From NCBI GenBank assembly GCA_002840055.1, contig PGZJ01000005.1:156340-220339 (forward strand): a DNA stretch of 64,000 nucleotides, given 5' to 3'. The notes beneath the pieces were generated by a model, which was given only the letters and a program-made list of their open reading frames with translations, ran no database searches and was not told where the DNA came from. The stretch is from Gammaproteobacteria bacterium HGW-Gammaproteobacteria-11 (GTDB lineage: Bacteria > Pseudomonadota > Gammaproteobacteria > Pseudomonadales > Pseudomonadaceae). A program made the position numbers and the translations under genes. Positions 12,080 to 23,995 of the stretch are shown here, piece after piece (the stretch's first letter is position 1; each line of letters starts with the position of its first letter).

Positions 12080-13447
12080 TTATTTACCGATGCAGAAACT
12101 GGAAAAAATCCGCCCGAGCAGATCATCGGCATTGAACTCACCGGTAATGCTGCCCAGTGCCTGCTGGGCCATGCGCAGGTCCTCGGCGAGTAGTTCGCCA
12201 GCACCCATCAGGGTCAGTTGCTGATAGCCGTGATCCAGTTGCTGGCTGGCTTGCTCAAGGGCTTCGAGGTGGCGACGGCGGGCACTGAACAGGCTCTCGG
12301 CGGTCTGTTCAAAGCCCATGCAGGCCTTCAGGTGCTCACGCAACAGCTCAACGCCCTCACCGCTACGCGCACATAGATGCAGGCTGACACTGCCATCTGG
12401 GGCCTGCTGCTGGCCGACAGGCTGCTTGCTCAAGTCGACCTTGTTGAACACCAGGGTGATTTTTGCCGGATCGGGTTGCTGTTGCAGAAACTCGGTCCAC
12501 AGGGCCTGCGGGTTCTGTGCCTCCGGCTGGGTTGCATCGATCATCAGCAGTATCCGGTCGGCTTCGCCAATGGCCGCCATGGCGCGTTGTACACCGATCT
12601 TTTCCACCTGATCATCGGTAGCCCGCAGGCCTGCAGTATCAATGATATGCAGCGGCATGCCATCAATATGGATATGTTCGCGCAGGATATCCCGGGTGGT
12701 GCCGGCAATCTCGGTGACGATGGCACTCTCCTTGCCCGCCAGGGCATTCAGCAGGCTGGATTTGCCGGCGTTTGGCCGTCCGGCGATCACCACTGTCATG
12801 CCGTCACGCAGCAAGGCGCCACGTCCGGCTTCACGTTGAACCTCAGCGAGCTGAGCCTGAATCTGCTGGAGTTGAGTGAGTACATGACCATCAGCCAGAA
12901 AGTCGATTTCCTCTTCGGGAAAATCAATCGCCGCCTCGACATAGATCCGTAGCTGAATCAGCGCCTCAGTGAGGGCTTTGACTCGATGCGAAAAAGCGCC
13001 CTGCAGGGAGTTCAGTGCATTGCGCGCAGCTTGTTCGGAACTGGCTTCAATCAGGTCGGCAATGGCTTCGGCCTGGGCCAGGTCAAGCTTGTCATTGAGA
13101 AATGCCCGCTCGCTGAATTCACCTGGGCGAGCCAAGCGTGCACCGGCTTTCAAACAGGCTTTAAGCAACATATCCATGACCACCGGGCCGCCATGGCCCT
13201 GCAGTTCCAGTACGTCTTCGCCTGTAAAGGAATGGGGTTTGGGAAAGAACAGGCTCAGGCCCTGGTCGAGTGCCTGATCTTCATGCCAGAAAGTCCCGTA
13301 ATGAGCGTGCCGGGGGATCGGCTGAAGACGGCCTATCTGCTCGGCAATGCGCAGCGCTGCCGGGCCGGACACGCGGATGATACCGACCCCGCCCTGACCG
13401 GGTGGTGTGGCAATGGCGGCAATGGTATCGGCGTGATAGCTGGGCAT
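12080..13447 (-). CDS. mnmE: tRNA modification GTPase MnmE
   Basis: MnmE (TrmE) works with MnmG in forming 5-carboxymethylaminomethyl-uridine at tRNA position 34. The 455-residue protein has the N-terminal tetrahydrofolate-binding domain ([22 protein letters not shown]), a central helical domain, and a G domain with [11 protein letters not shown] near residue 223, the DTAGL switch and NKVD. It ends in the family's invariant CIGK. Length matches Pseudomonas MnmE (455). A terminator lies between it and yidC, so it probably has its own promoter. Confidence 0.98.
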   Translation of the reverse strand: MPSYHADTIAAIATPPGQGGVGIIRVSGPAALRIAEQIGRLQPIPRHAHYGTFWHEDQALDQGLSLFFPKPHSFTGEDVLELQGHGGPVVMDMLLKACLKAGARLARPGEFSERAFLNDKLDLAQAEAIADLIEASSEQAARNALNSLQGAFSHRVKALTEALIQLRIYVEAAIDFPEEEIDFLADGHVLTQLQQIQAQLAEVQREAGRGALLRDGMTVVIAGRPNAGKSSLLNALAGKESAIVTEIAGTTRDILREHIHIDGMPLHIIDTAGLRATDDQVEKIGVQRAMAAIGEADRILLMIDATQPEAQNPQALWTEFLQQQPDPAKITLVFNKVDLSKQPVGQQQAPDGSVSLHLCARSGEGVELLREHLKACMGFEQTAESLFSARRRHLEALEQASQQLDHGYQQLTLMGAGELLAEDLRMAQQALGSITGEFNADDLLGRIFSSFCIGK

Positions 13448-13480
13448 GGTAGTTCCCTTGAAAAGGTCAGGACGGACAGC

Positions 13481-13502
13481 AAAACGCCCCGATATCGGGG
13501 CG
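13481..13502 (-). terminator. Rho-independent terminator of the yidC operon
   Basis: The perfect palindrome CGCCCCGATATCGGGGCG (13485-13502) is followed on the minus strand by TTTT. It sits 27 bp beyond the yidC stop and ends the rpmH-rnpA-yidD-yidC transcript before mnmE. Confidence 0.85.
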
Positions 13503-13528
13503 CTTGCTTAGCTCTGCTCAGACGGGGA

Positions 13529-15229
13529 TTACTCCCCTCTTGCTGCAGCGCCTTTTTCGATCTGACGGGTAATGTACCACTGTTGAGCAATCGACAGGAC
13601 GTTGTTGACCACCCAGTACAGCACCAGACCGGACGGGAACCAGAGGAAGAAGAAGGTAAAGATGATCGGCAGCATCTTCAGTACCTTGGCCTGCATCGGA
13701 TCGGGCGGGGTCGGGTTCAATTGCTGCTGGATGAACATTGTAGCGCCCATCAGAATCGGCAGAATAAAGAACGGATCCTTGATCGACAGGTCAGTGATCC
13801 AGCCAAGCCACTCTGCCTGGCGCAACTCGACACTTTCCATCAGGGTCCAGTACAGCGCAATAAACACCGGCATCTGCACCAGAATCGGCAAGCAACCACC
13901 GAGCGGATTGATCTTTTCCTTCTTGTACAGCTCCATCATACCCTGGGACATTTTCTGGCGGTCATCACCATACTGCTCACGCAGTGCCTGCAGCTTGGGC
14001 GCAACCCGGCGCATATTGGCCATGGAACGGTAGCTGGTAGCCGACAGCGGGAAGAACACCAGTTTGATCAGCAGGGTCAGGAGAATGATGCTCCAACCCC
14101 AGTTACCAATAAAGCCATGAATAAAGCTCAGAATCCAGAACAGCGGCTGAGCAATAAACCAGATGAAACCATAATCGACAGTTAACTCCAGACCGGGAGA
14201 GATGGCCTCAAGGCTGTCCTGGATTTTCGGGCCGGCATAGAAATCAGCGCTGATACGGGTTTGCTCACCGGGTGCCAACTCAGTTGCCGGGCTGGTAAAA
14301 CCAATAATGTAGTTACCCAGACTGTCCTTGCGGGTCTGATAAACATGCTGTTGCTCTGAAGACGGAATCCAGGCACTGACAAAGTAATGCTGGATCCAGG
14401 CGGCCCAGCCGCCTTGAACCGTTTGCTTCAAGGCACCCTTGTCCATATCGGATAAGGTCACCTTGGTGTAGGAGTCGTCAGCACTCCAGTAGGCACCGCC
14501 CAGATAAGTGGCCATGCCTGTCGCTGTGGAGCTGGACGGATCCGGGCTGTTGTCACGCTTGATCTGGCCGTAGAGATTACCGCGCCAGGACTCACTGCTC
14601 TGGTTATCTATCAGATACTCAACGCCAATCAGATAGTCGTTGCGCTTGAAGGTAAACCGTTTGATGTAGTTGACGTTGTTTTCACTGAAACGAAGATCAA
14701 CTACCAGTTCCTCTTGGTCACCGAGTTCATACTGCTGTTGCTCGCTGCTGTACAGAGGGCGACCTGTTGTGCGGACGTCCGGACCATTGCGACCAGTTAA
14801 ACCACTCTGGGCAACATAGGTCATGGTGGTACTGTTTTCCAGCATCGGGAAAGGCAGATCGGGTCTGTCGATGCGCACAGGATAAGCCGGCAGTTTAAGA
14901 CTGACGATATCTCCACCTGTTGGATCAATCTCCAAAATCAGGGTATCAGTTTCAACCCGAATCAAGCCGGTATTGCTTGTTGCATCGGCTGCAGAAGCAA
15001 CAGGGATATCCGTGGTGTCAGGTTCAACTGCGAGCGGAACGTCACCAATTGCATTGTCAACGTTGCTGTCAGGCAAAGCAGGTACATCGCTCGACCCGGA
15101 TGGAACGGACTGGTTGCTGACAGCCGCAGGCGGCAACTCGGTTTGGCCGTAGTCGGCATTCCACTGCAAAACCATGAGATAGGTAATCACAAGCAAAGCA
15201 GCTATGAGGATATTTCGTTGCATGTTCAT
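13529..15229 (-). CDS. yidC: Membrane protein insertase YidC
   Basis: YidC inserts and folds inner-membrane proteins, alone or with SecYEG; subunit c of the nearby ATP synthase is a classic substrate. The 566-residue protein has an N-terminal membrane anchor (residues 4-23), a Ser/Pro/Asp-rich linker, a large periplasmic beta domain, and the conserved insertase core from about residue 360 ([21 protein letters not shown], then [21 protein letters not shown]). The end is basic and charged. It overlaps yidD by four bases and is last in the rpmH operon. Confidence 0.98.
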   Translation of the reverse strand: MNMQRNILIAALLVITYLMVLQWNADYGQTELPPAAVSNQSVPSGSSDVPALPDSNVDNAIGDVPLAVEPDTTDIPVASAADATSNTGLIRVETDTLILEIDPTGGDIVSLKLPAYPVRIDRPDLPFPMLENSTTMTYVAQSGLTGRNGPDVRTTGRPLYSSEQQQYELGDQEELVVDLRFSENNVNYIKRFTFKRNDYLIGVEYLIDNQSSESWRGNLYGQIKRDNSPDPSSSTATGMATYLGGAYWSADDSYTKVTLSDMDKGALKQTVQGGWAAWIQHYFVSAWIPSSEQQHVYQTRKDSLGNYIIGFTSPATELAPGEQTRISADFYAGPKIQDSLEAISPGLELTVDYGFIWFIAQPLFWILSFIHGFIGNWGWSIILLTLLIKLVFFPLSATSYRSMANMRRVAPKLQALREQYGDDRQKMSQGMMELYKKEKINPLGGCLPILVQMPVFIALYWTLMESVELRQAEWLGWITDLSIKDPFFILPILMGATMFIQQQLNPTPPDPMQAKVLKMLPIIFTFFFLWFPSGLVLYWVVNNVLSIAQQWYITRQIEKGAAARGE

Positions 15230-15480
15230 GGTTTATTGGTCATCTGCGAAGAATGAGTGTCAGTGTTGACTGGCGGTACCGGATCATAGCCACCGGGGTT
15301 CCAGGGATGGCAACGACTCAGACGCTTGGCGCCGAGTGCACAACCCTTGAGTAAACCGTGTTGTTCGATGGCTTCCTGGGTGTAGCAGGAACAGGATGGG
15401 TAGAAACGGCAATGACTGGCCATCAGTGGACTGATAGCGTAGCGGTAAACCTTGATCAGTCCGAGCGCGAGGTTACGCAT
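15226..15480 (-). CDS. yidD: Membrane protein insertion efficiency factor YidD
   Basis: YidD is a small amphipathic membrane-associated protein that aids YidC-dependent insertion. The 84-residue product ([19 protein letters not shown]) has the family's conserved [11 protein letters not shown] and [12 protein letters not shown] motifs, with three cysteines in the central block. I start at the ATG at 15480; longer upstream readings are the rnpA region in another frame. The 5' end overlaps rnpA by eight bases and the 3' end overlaps yidC by four, so the three are translated as a coupled block. Confidence 0.95.
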   Translation of the reverse strand: MRNLALGLIKVYRYAISPLMASHCRFYPSCSCYTQEAIEQHGLLKGCALGAKRLSRCHPWNPGGYDPVPPVNTDTHSSQMTNKP

Positions 15481-15871
15481 GGGATGATGGTGGTCCGGGT
15501 TGGCGTGATCGGGGCGGCTTGTCTGTGGCTTTTGCCAACCTGCGCCACATGCCTGCAAACAGCTCATGTAGCGCAGCACTGTCCAGATCGCCCAGACCCT
15601 TGCGGGCCAGAACGACGATATCGAGGTCAGTCAGCAGCTGTTTGTTCAGCCGGAATGATTCTCGAGCTATACGTTTGATCTTATTTCGATCAACCGCATG
15701 GCGGACACTTTTCTTGGCAATTACCAGACCCAGTCTTGGCTGATCAGTGCTGTTGGGCCTGGCCAGCAGCAAGACTAAGGGACCTGATGCCTTACGCGTG
15801 GCACCGTCAAAAACAGTCTTGAATTGACTTGGCGTTAACAGCCTGCATTCACGACCGTAGCCGGTGTCCAC
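15473..15871 (-). CDS. rnpA: Ribonuclease P protein component
   Basis: RnpA is the protein subunit of RNase P, which trims the 5' leader of pre-tRNAs. The 132-residue basic product has the RNR signature region ([19 protein letters not shown]) at about residues 58-76 and the N-terminal [15 protein letters not shown]. The start is a GTG at 15871 with no strong ribosome binding site, 15 bp after rpmH, so it may depend on rpmH translation. The C-terminal tail is rich in Pro, Ser and Arg and varies among pseudomonads. Confidence 0.96.
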   Translation of the reverse strand: MDTGYGRECRLLTPSQFKTVFDGATRKASGPLVLLLARPNSTDQPRLGLVIAKKSVRHAVDRNKIKRIARESFRLNKQLLTDLDIVVLARKGLGDLDSAALHELFAGMWRRLAKATDKPPRSRQPGPPSSHA

Positions 15872-15886
15872 CTGTAAAGCCGGAAC

Positions 15887-16021
15887 TTAGGCTGACAGGC
15901 GCTGGCGACCCTTGGCGCGACGACGTGCCAGGACTGCACGACCGTTGGAGGTAGCCATACGGGCGCGGAAGCCATGGTTACGCTTACGCTTCAAAACGCT
16001 GGGTTGAAATGTTCTTTTCAT
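15887..16021 (-). CDS. rpmH: 50S ribosomal protein L34
   Basis: L34 is a 44-residue, very basic large-subunit ribosomal protein. The product begins [20 protein letters not shown] and ends [13 protein letters not shown], the near-invariant bacterial sequence. The ATG at 16021 is preceded by AGGTA seven bases upstream. It is the first gene of the minus-strand operon rpmH-rnpA-yidD-yidC, divergent from dnaA across oriC. It is easily missed because of its length. Confidence 0.98.
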   Translation of the reverse strand: MKRTFQPSVLKRKRNHGFRARMATSNGRAVLARRRAKGRQRLSA

Positions 16022-16078
16022 CTTGAGTTACCTGATTAATTCACGTCAGAGCCAATGAGCCCTTTCAAGGGACCGGCA

Positions 16079-16107
16079 ATTCTAGAGAATAAGGTTCCTA
16101 AGGTCAA
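16079..16107 (-). promoter_or_regulatory. Sigma70 promoter of rpmH
   Basis: On the minus strand TTGACC (16107-16102) and TAGAAT (16084-16079) are separated by exactly 17 bp, close to the sigma70 consensus. Transcription would start near 16072, about 50 bp before the rpmH start. It lies at the edge of oriC, so initiation complexes at the origin could affect it. Confidence 0.75.
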
Positions 16108-16530
16108 TTCGAATTGACTGCTTTCGCTGATAAAAAAGAATAGAAAATCAATTTGTTAAAGAGATAAATGAAATGACTGTTTATGAGTGAGCTATTTTCT
16201 GTGGATATCCTGCTATTTCTCAACAAATTCAGTACGTTGTATCTATTACAACGCTGTGGATGCGCTGGGGGCAGATAGCCTCTGTTGTTGTGTGCGAGCT
16301 GTGGATAAAACCTCATGATATCCACAGGTGAATCAGTGCACAGGACACAAGCCTGTTTATGCACCTGTTTCAGCAATGCTTATACACAGAGCTGAAGCGC
16401 TTGTCATGCAAGGGTTTTGCCAGTTTGACCAGGACAATTTGTGGCCTGTGGTTGACTGCTCAAATCGTCCTTCTGCCTGTCAAGAGTGTGGATAAGTAGG
16501 CAGCTAAAAGGCTAGAATGGCTGACTTATC
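16108..16530. other. Chromosomal replication origin oriC
   Basis: The 577-bp gap between rpmH and dnaA has no gene and shows origin structure. DnaA boxes are TGTGGATAA (inverse of TTATCCACA) at 16300-16308 and 16487-16495, TTATACACA at 16380-16388 and TTATGCACC at 16358-16366, with weaker matches near 16200 and 16317. A strongly AT-rich stretch at about 16105-16200 is a candidate unwinding element. The rpmH-dnaA interval is the established position of oriC in Pseudomonas. Confidence 0.93.
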
Positions 16531-16598
16531 CGTAGCCTTTTAACAGCTGTCGGACATCCAACAACAAGCCAGCTGAGGCTGAAGTACCGGGGGATTTT

Positions 16599-18080
16599 GT
16601 GTCGGTTGTACTCTGGCAGCAATGCATCGATTTTTTGCGTGATGAGCTACCATCCCAAGAGTTCAATACCTGGATTCGCCCTTTGCAGGTTGATGGCGAT
16701 CAGACTGAACTGAGGCTCTATGCGCCCAACCGTTTTGTGCTCGATTGGGTCAATGACAAATACCTGAATCGGGTACAGGAACTGCTGGATGATCTGTCCC
16801 AGGGTCAGGCCCCTCTGGTATCACTGCTGATTGGCAGTCGCCGTGCGGCGACGGCGTCCGTCCGTCCGGCTGCCGCAGAGGTCAATCGCGCGTCGGCTGA
16901 CACGCTGCAGAGTGCCAGTGCGCCGGTTACACCAAAAACGCATATTGTTGCCCAGGGTTTTCAGCCAGAATCGAGCAGCGGTCAACGACTCGATGATGAT
17001 GATCCCAGGCCGCCTCAGCGTGCCGATCAGGCCGGACCAAGCTCACCTGTCATCAAGCACACCAGTTACTTGAACCGTAGTTTTACCTTCGAGAACTTTG
17101 TCGAGGGTAAATCCAACCAGCTGGCCCGTGCAGCTGCCTGGCAGGTGGCCGACAACCCTAAACATGGTTATAACCCGCTATTCCTTTATGGTGGCGTGGG
17201 TCTGGGTAAAACCCACTTGATGCATGCGGTGGGTAACCATCTACTTAAGAAGAATCCGGCCGCCAAGATCGTTTATTTGCACTCCGAGCGTTTTGTCGCC
17301 GACATGGTCAAGGCTCTGCAGATGAATGCGATCAACGACTTCAAGCGTTATTACCGCTCGGTCGACGCGCTGCTGATTGATGACATCCAGTTTTTTGCCA
17401 AGAAAGAGCGTTCCCAGGAAGAATTTTTTCATACCTTTAATGCGCTGCTTGAGGGTGGCCAACAGGTGATCCTGACCAGTGACCGCTATCCGAAAGAGAT
17501 CGACGGTCTGGAGGAACGCCTCAAGTCGCGTTTCGGCTGGGGTCTTACGGTTGCCGTAGAGCCACCTGAACTGGAAACCCGGGTTGCCATTTTGATGAAG
17601 AAGGCTGAGCAGTCGCGTGTCGATCTACCCCATGACGCTGCTTTCTTTATTGCTCAGCGTATTCGCTCTAATGTGCGTGAACTGGAAGGGGCCCTCAAGC
17701 GTGTGATTGCCAGTGCCCATTTCATGGGGCGCGACATTACTATCGAATTGATCCGTGAGTCGCTGAAGGATCTGCTGGCACTGCAGGACAAATTGGTCAG
17801 CATTGATAACATTCAGCGTACGGTAGCGGAGTATTACAAGATCAAGGTCTCGGATGTGCTGTCCAAACGCCGCTCACGTTCGGTTGCCAGGCCGAGACAG
17901 GTAGCCATGGCGCTGTCCAAGGAACTGACCAACCATAGCTTGCCCGAGATTGGCGATGCTTTTGGTGGACGTGACCACACCACGGTACTGCATGCCACGC
18001 GCAAGATTGCCGAGTTGCGTGAACAGGATGCCGATATCCGTGAAGATTACAAAAACCTGCTGAGAACGCTGACAACCTGA
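16599..18080 (+). CDS. dnaA: Chromosomal replication initiator DnaA
   Basis: DnaA binds the 9-mer boxes in oriC and melts the origin when bound to ATP. The 493-residue protein has domain I (residues 1-85), a variable linker (about 86-150), an AAA+ core with Walker A GGVGLGKT at 198-205 and Walker B LLIDD at 258-262, and a C-terminal DNA-binding domain with [15 protein letters not shown]. The start is GTG, with GGGGGA just upstream. It leads dnaA-dnaN-recF-gyrB. DnaA boxes upstream suggest autoregulation. Confidence 0.99.
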   Translation: MSVVLWQQCIDFLRDELPSQEFNTWIRPLQVDGDQTELRLYAPNRFVLDWVNDKYLNRVQELLDDLSQGQAPLVSLLIGSRRAATASVRPAAAEVNRASADTLQSASAPVTPKTHIVAQGFQPESSSGQRLDDDDPRPPQRADQAGPSSPVIKHTSYLNRSFTFENFVEGKSNQLARAAAWQVADNPKHGYNPLFLYGGVGLGKTHLMHAVGNHLLKKNPAAKIVYLHSERFVADMVKALQMNAINDFKRYYRSVDALLIDDIQFFAKKERSQEEFFHTFNALLEGGQQVILTSDRYPKEIDGLEERLKSRFGWGLTVAVEPPELETRVAILMKKAEQSRVDLPHDAAFFIAQRIRSNVRELEGALKRVIASAHFMGRDITIELIRESLKDLLALQDKLVSIDNIQRTVAEYYKIKVSDVLSKRRSRSVARPRQVAMALSKELTNHSLPEIGDAFGGRDHTTVLHATRKIAELREQDADIREDYKNLLRTLTT

Positions 18081-18134
18081 TAGGGTCAGGGTTCAGCATC
18101 AAGATGCCAACCTGCACGAGGTCGAAGGAAGACA

Positions 18135-19238
18135 ATGCAATTTACCATTCAGCGTGAAGCCCTGTTAAAACCCTTGCAACTGGTCGCCGGGGTGGTTGAG
18201 CGTCGCCAGACACTGCCTGTGTTGTCCAACGTGTTGCTGGTTGTGGACGGCAGTACGCTGTCCCTGACCGGTACTGATCTTGAGGTGGAACTGGTTGGCC
18301 GCATCGCGCTGGAAGAGCCTGCTGAGTCTGGCGAAATTACCGTACCGGCCCGCAAGCTCATGGATATCTGTAAATCCCTTCCGGATGATGTGGCACTGAC
18401 GCTCAAGGTTGAAGATGGCAAGGCGATTATCAAGGCTGGCCGTAGCCGCTTCACCCTGGCTACCCTGCCCGCTTCAGATTTCCCTAACGTTGAAGACGGC
18501 CCGGGTTCGCTGAGTTTTGCCATCAACCAGAACAAGTTGCGTCGTTTGATTGAGCGCACCAGTTTTGCCATGGCCCAGCAGGATGTACGTTATTACCTGA
18601 ATGGCATGTTACTGGAAATCAACAAAGGCCATCTGCGTGCAGTGGCTACTGATGGTCATCGCATGGCCATGTGCACCCTGGATGCCAACATCGATTATCA
18701 GGAACGCTATCAATTGATTGTGCCGCGCAAGGGTATTCTCGAGTTGGCACGACTGTTGGGCGAGGCAGATGACCTGGTCAATATCGTACTGGGTACCCAC
18801 CATATACGTGCAACGACCGGTGATTTTACCTTTACGTCCAAGTTGGTCGACGGCAAGTTTCCAGACTATGAGCGAGTGCTGCCCCGTGGCGGCGACAAGA
18901 TCGTCCTGGCCGATCGTCAGGTATTGCGTAATGCGTTCAGCCGCACAGCCATTCTCTCGAACGAAAAATACCGTGGCATTCGCTTGATGCTTAGTGATGC
19001 CCTGTTGAAAATCCAGGCCAACAACCCTGAGCAGGAAGAAGCCGAGGAAGACATCGCAGTTGATTACAACGGTAGTCCGCTGGAGATGGGGTTCAATGTC
19101 AGCTATCTGTTGGACGTAATGAATGTTCTTAGCAATGAGCAGGTGAAAATGATCCTGTCTGATGCCAACAGCAGTGCCCTGGTCCAGGAAGCTGATTCCG
19201 ACGACTCCGTGTACGTTGTCATGCCCATGCGTCTCTAA
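18135..19238 (+). CDS. dnaN: DNA polymerase III beta sliding clamp
   Basis: DnaN forms the ring-shaped dimeric processivity clamp for DNA polymerase III. The 367 residues begin MQFTIQREALLKPLQLVAGVVERRQTLPVL and end YVVMPMRL, the conserved C-terminus that forms part of the partner-binding pocket. Length equals the Pseudomonas norm of 367. It is 54 bp downstream of dnaA and 12 bp upstream of recF, consistent with one operon. Confidence 0.99.
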   Translation: MQFTIQREALLKPLQLVAGVVERRQTLPVLSNVLLVVDGSTLSLTGTDLEVELVGRIALEEPAESGEITVPARKLMDICKSLPDDVALTLKVEDGKAIIKAGRSRFTLATLPASDFPNVEDGPGSLSFAINQNKLRRLIERTSFAMAQQDVRYYLNGMLLEINKGHLRAVATDGHRMAMCTLDANIDYQERYQLIVPRKGILELARLLGEADDLVNIVLGTHHIRATTGDFTFTSKLVDGKFPDYERVLPRGGDKIVLADRQVLRNAFSRTAILSNEKYRGIRLMLSDALLKIQANNPEQEEAEEDIAVDYNGSPLEMGFNVSYLLDVMNVLSNEQVKMILSDANSSALVQEADSDDSVYVVMPMRL

Positions 19239-19250
19239 GACGCTAGCTGA

Positions 19251-20345
19251 ATGCCCCTCTCGCGTTTATCGGTCACCGGCGTGCGCAACCTGCACCCGGT
19301 GACCATTCAGCCTTCACCCCGCATCAATCTGATTTACGGCGATAACGGCAGCGGCAAAACCAGCCTGCTTGAAGCCATTCACATTCTTGGTCTTGCCCGC
19401 TCCTTTCGCAGCACTCGCCTGCAGCCGGTTATTCAGCATTCGCTGGAAGCCTGTACGGTGTTTGCTGAAGTGCTATTGGAGAATGGTTTGAGCCGCTCCA
19501 TGGGGATCACCCGCAGCAAGCAAGCTGACTACCAAATCCGCATCGATGGACAGACTGTGCGCAGTACAGCGCAGCTTGCAGATACATTGCCGCTGCAATT
19601 GATCAATCCCGACAGCTTTCGATTGCTCGAAGGCGCGCCCAAGCAACGGCGGCAATACCTTGATTGGGGTGTGTTCCACGTGGAACATCAGTTCATCAGT
19701 ACCTGGCAGCGTTTGCAAAAAAGCCTCAAGCAACGGAATTCGTTGCTCCGACGTGGTAGAATCGACCCAGCCTTGCTGGCACCCTGGGACGCAGAGTTAA
19801 TTGATGCCAGCGAGCGTATAGACGCCTACCGCAGGGCCTATATCAGTAAGCTCAAGCCGGTGTTTGAATCAGTCCTGGCGGAGCTGCTTAATCTGGATGA
19901 ATTGTCTCTGAGTTACTTTCGTGGTTGGGACAAGGACCGTGATCTGCGTGAGGTACTCGACAGTCAGCTACAGCGCGACTGCCAATTGGGGCATACCCAG
20001 GCAGGACCGCAGCGCGCTGATCTGAGATTGCGTATCCGTGGTATGAACGCGGCAGAAGTATTGTCCCGTGGCCAGCAGAAGCTGGTTGTGTGTGCGCTGA
20101 AAATTGCCCAAGGGCATTTGCTCAAGGAGCGAGGCAGGCAGCACGACTGCGTATTTTTGATTGATGATCTGCCCTCTGAGCTTGATGGGCATCATCGGCA
20201 AGCCCTTTGTAGATTGTTGGAAGGGCTGCAATGCCAGGTGTTTATCACTGGTGTAGAAGCAGAGCAGCTGGCTGAAAGCTGGCAAGAAGAAACATCTCTG
20301 TCCATGTTCCACGTGGAACATGGACATATTGTGCAGACAGAATGA
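19251..20345 (+). CDS. recF: DNA replication and repair protein RecF
   Basis: RecF is an SMC-like ATPase that loads RecA at gaps through the RecFOR pathway. The 364-residue protein has Walker A GDNGSGKT at residues 30-37, the ABC signature LSRGQQKL and the Walker [12 protein letters not shown] near the C-terminus. Two parS palindromes lie within its coding sequence, one of them near the 3' end where it reads FHVEHG. The first also encodes FHVEH, so the peptide repeat is a by-product of the DNA site. Confidence 0.98.
   Translation: MPLSRLSVTGVRNLHPVTIQPSPRINLIYGDNGSGKTSLLEAIHILGLARSFRSTRLQPVIQHSLEACTVFAEVLLENGLSRSMGITRSKQADYQIRIDGQTVRSTAQLADTLPLQLINPDSFRLLEGAPKQRRQYLDWGVFHVEHQFISTWQRLQKSLKQRNSLLRRGRIDPALLAPWDAELIDASERIDAYRRAYISKLKPVFESVLAELLNLDELSLSYFRGWDKDRDLREVLDSQLQRDCQLGHTQAGPQRADLRLRIRGMNAAEVLSRGQQKLVVCALKIAQGHLLKERGRQHDCVFLIDDLPSELDGHHRQALCRLLEGLQCQVFITGVEAEQLAESWQEETSLSMFHVEHGHIVQTE
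19672..19687. promoter_or_regulatory. parS centromere-like site 1 (in recF)
   Basis: The 16-bp perfect palindrome TGTTCCACGTGGAACA matches the conserved bacterial parS consensus bound by ParB. It is about 3.3 kb from oriC and 11 kb from parAB. Confidence 0.93.
20301..20324. promoter_or_regulatory. parS centromere-like site 2 (in recF 3' end)
   Basis: A perfect 24-bp palindrome whose central 16 bp (20305-20320) are TGTTCCACGTGGAACA, identical to site 1. It lies 633 bp from site 1 and 40 bp before the gyrB start. Four further symmetric base pairs on each side extend it beyond the core. Confidence 0.93.
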
Positions 20346-20361
20346 TGTCCGGAGTGACTAG

Positions 20362-22779
<2,418 letters not shown>

Positions 22780-22840
22780 TGGCGTGACATTGTTGATTCT
22801 GCGAATTTCCGTGTAGTCTTGGTAGGGTCTTTTTCTACAA

Positions 22841-22866
22841 GCGTCTCCTTGCAGCCGGGGAGACGT
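22841..22866 (+). promoter_or_regulatory. Hairpin over the ribosome binding site of the GAF-GGDEF gene
   Basis: CGTCTCC (22842-22848) pairs perfectly with GGAGACG (22859-22865), extended by G-U pairs inside and out. The right arm contains the GGGGAG ribosome binding site and the first base of the GTG start. Folding would block translation of the downstream cyclase. No T-run follows, so it is not a terminator for gyrB. Confidence 0.5.
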
Positions 22867-23947
22867 GAATGAATCCGGGACCGATTCATTCCATTTCAGC
22901 ACGGAATTACTAGCGGATGAAGCTATGACGGCGAATCTGAATGGCATTCTCGAAAAGCTTGCGTTAACCATTAACGATAGCAATGATCTTGAAGAGCTGG
23001 TTCGCCCGTTTTTGGAGATTCTCGAGGAAATAACCGGGCTGGAGTCCACCTACCTTACGCATATTGATGAGGTTCAGGGGCTTCAGCACATCCTGTATGC
23101 CAACAACACCAAAACCCAGCAACTCGATATACCTGAGGGGTTATCCGTTGAGTGGGGCGACACTTTGTGTAAACGGGCGCTGGATGAGCAAAAGTCCTTC
23201 ACCGACGATGTCGCCAGTTGCTGGGGTGATTCGCAAGCGGCTATGCAGCTGGGTATCAATACCTATCTCAGCGAACCGATTCGTATCGGCGACGGCGAGC
23301 TCTTTGGCACCCTGTGCGGTGCCAGCGGTTCGCGCATCAGCATCAATATCGAGGCAAGGCGGCTGTTGAGCATGCTGGCCAAACTGATTGCCCGCCAGCT
23401 TGAACGAGACAGGTTGTTGGAGCGTTTGCAGCGTGAGAATCTTGTCTTCAGTCAGCAGGCGCTTACCGATCCACTTACGGGTATTCCCAACCGCCGCGCG
23501 TCGCTGCAGGAGATTGGCAGAGCACTTGCCGGGGTAAACCGTAGTGGTACCCCGCTGCACCTTGCCTTTATTGATCTGGATGGTTTCAAAGCAATCAACG
23601 ACAAATATGGCCACGATGCGGGAGACCGCTTTCTGATACAGATTGCCCAACGCCTCTCGGAAGGACTCAGAGACAGTGACTTTGTTGCCCGCTATGGTGG
23701 CGATGAGTTCCTGGTCTTTGGCCCGGCCTGTTCTACAGATCTTGAAGAGAGTCGCAAAGCAATTGGCACTCGATTGGAGTCATTGATAAGCGGAACCTAT
23801 GACTTGAGTGGCGAGGCATTCATTTACGCTGGTCCGAGTGTCGGTGTGGTTACTGCACTGGCTGATGAAAAGGACGTTGAGTCATTGATCAGCCGTGCCG
23901 ATGCAGCCATGTATGCAGTAAAACAGGCTCGGCGATCCGGCCGTTAG
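22865..23947 (+). CDS. GAF-domain diguanylate cyclase
   Basis: This predicted cytosolic enzyme makes c-di-GMP from two GTP. The 360-residue protein has a GAF-like sensory domain (about 25-185), a short coiled linker (LERDRLLERLQREN) and a GGDEF domain from about 200. The active-site motif GGDEF is intact at 278-282, and RDSD five residues before it is a product-inhibition I-site. No membrane segment was seen. The GTG at 22865 has a GGGGAG site; an ATG 20 codons in is an alternative. It is convergent with the PilT-like gene. The ligand of the GAF domain is unknown. Confidence 0.93.
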   Translation: MNESGTDSFHFSTELLADEAMTANLNGILEKLALTINDSNDLEELVRPFLEILEEITGLESTYLTHIDEVQGLQHILYANNTKTQQLDIPEGLSVEWGDTLCKRALDEQKSFTDDVASCWGDSQAAMQLGINTYLSEPIRIGDGELFGTLCGASGSRISINIEARRLLSMLAKLIARQLERDRLLERLQRENLVFSQQALTDPLTGIPNRRASLQEIGRALAGVNRSGTPLHLAFIDLDGFKAINDKYGHDAGDRFLIQIAQRLSEGLRDSDFVARYGGDEFLVFGPACSTDLEESRKAIGTRLESLISGTYDLSGEAFIYAGPSVGVVTALADEKDVESLISRADAAMYAVKQARRSGR

Positions 23948-23995
23948 ATTGGTTCCCCCCGGCATAAAACATGGCAAGCCGGCACATTGTTCTGT

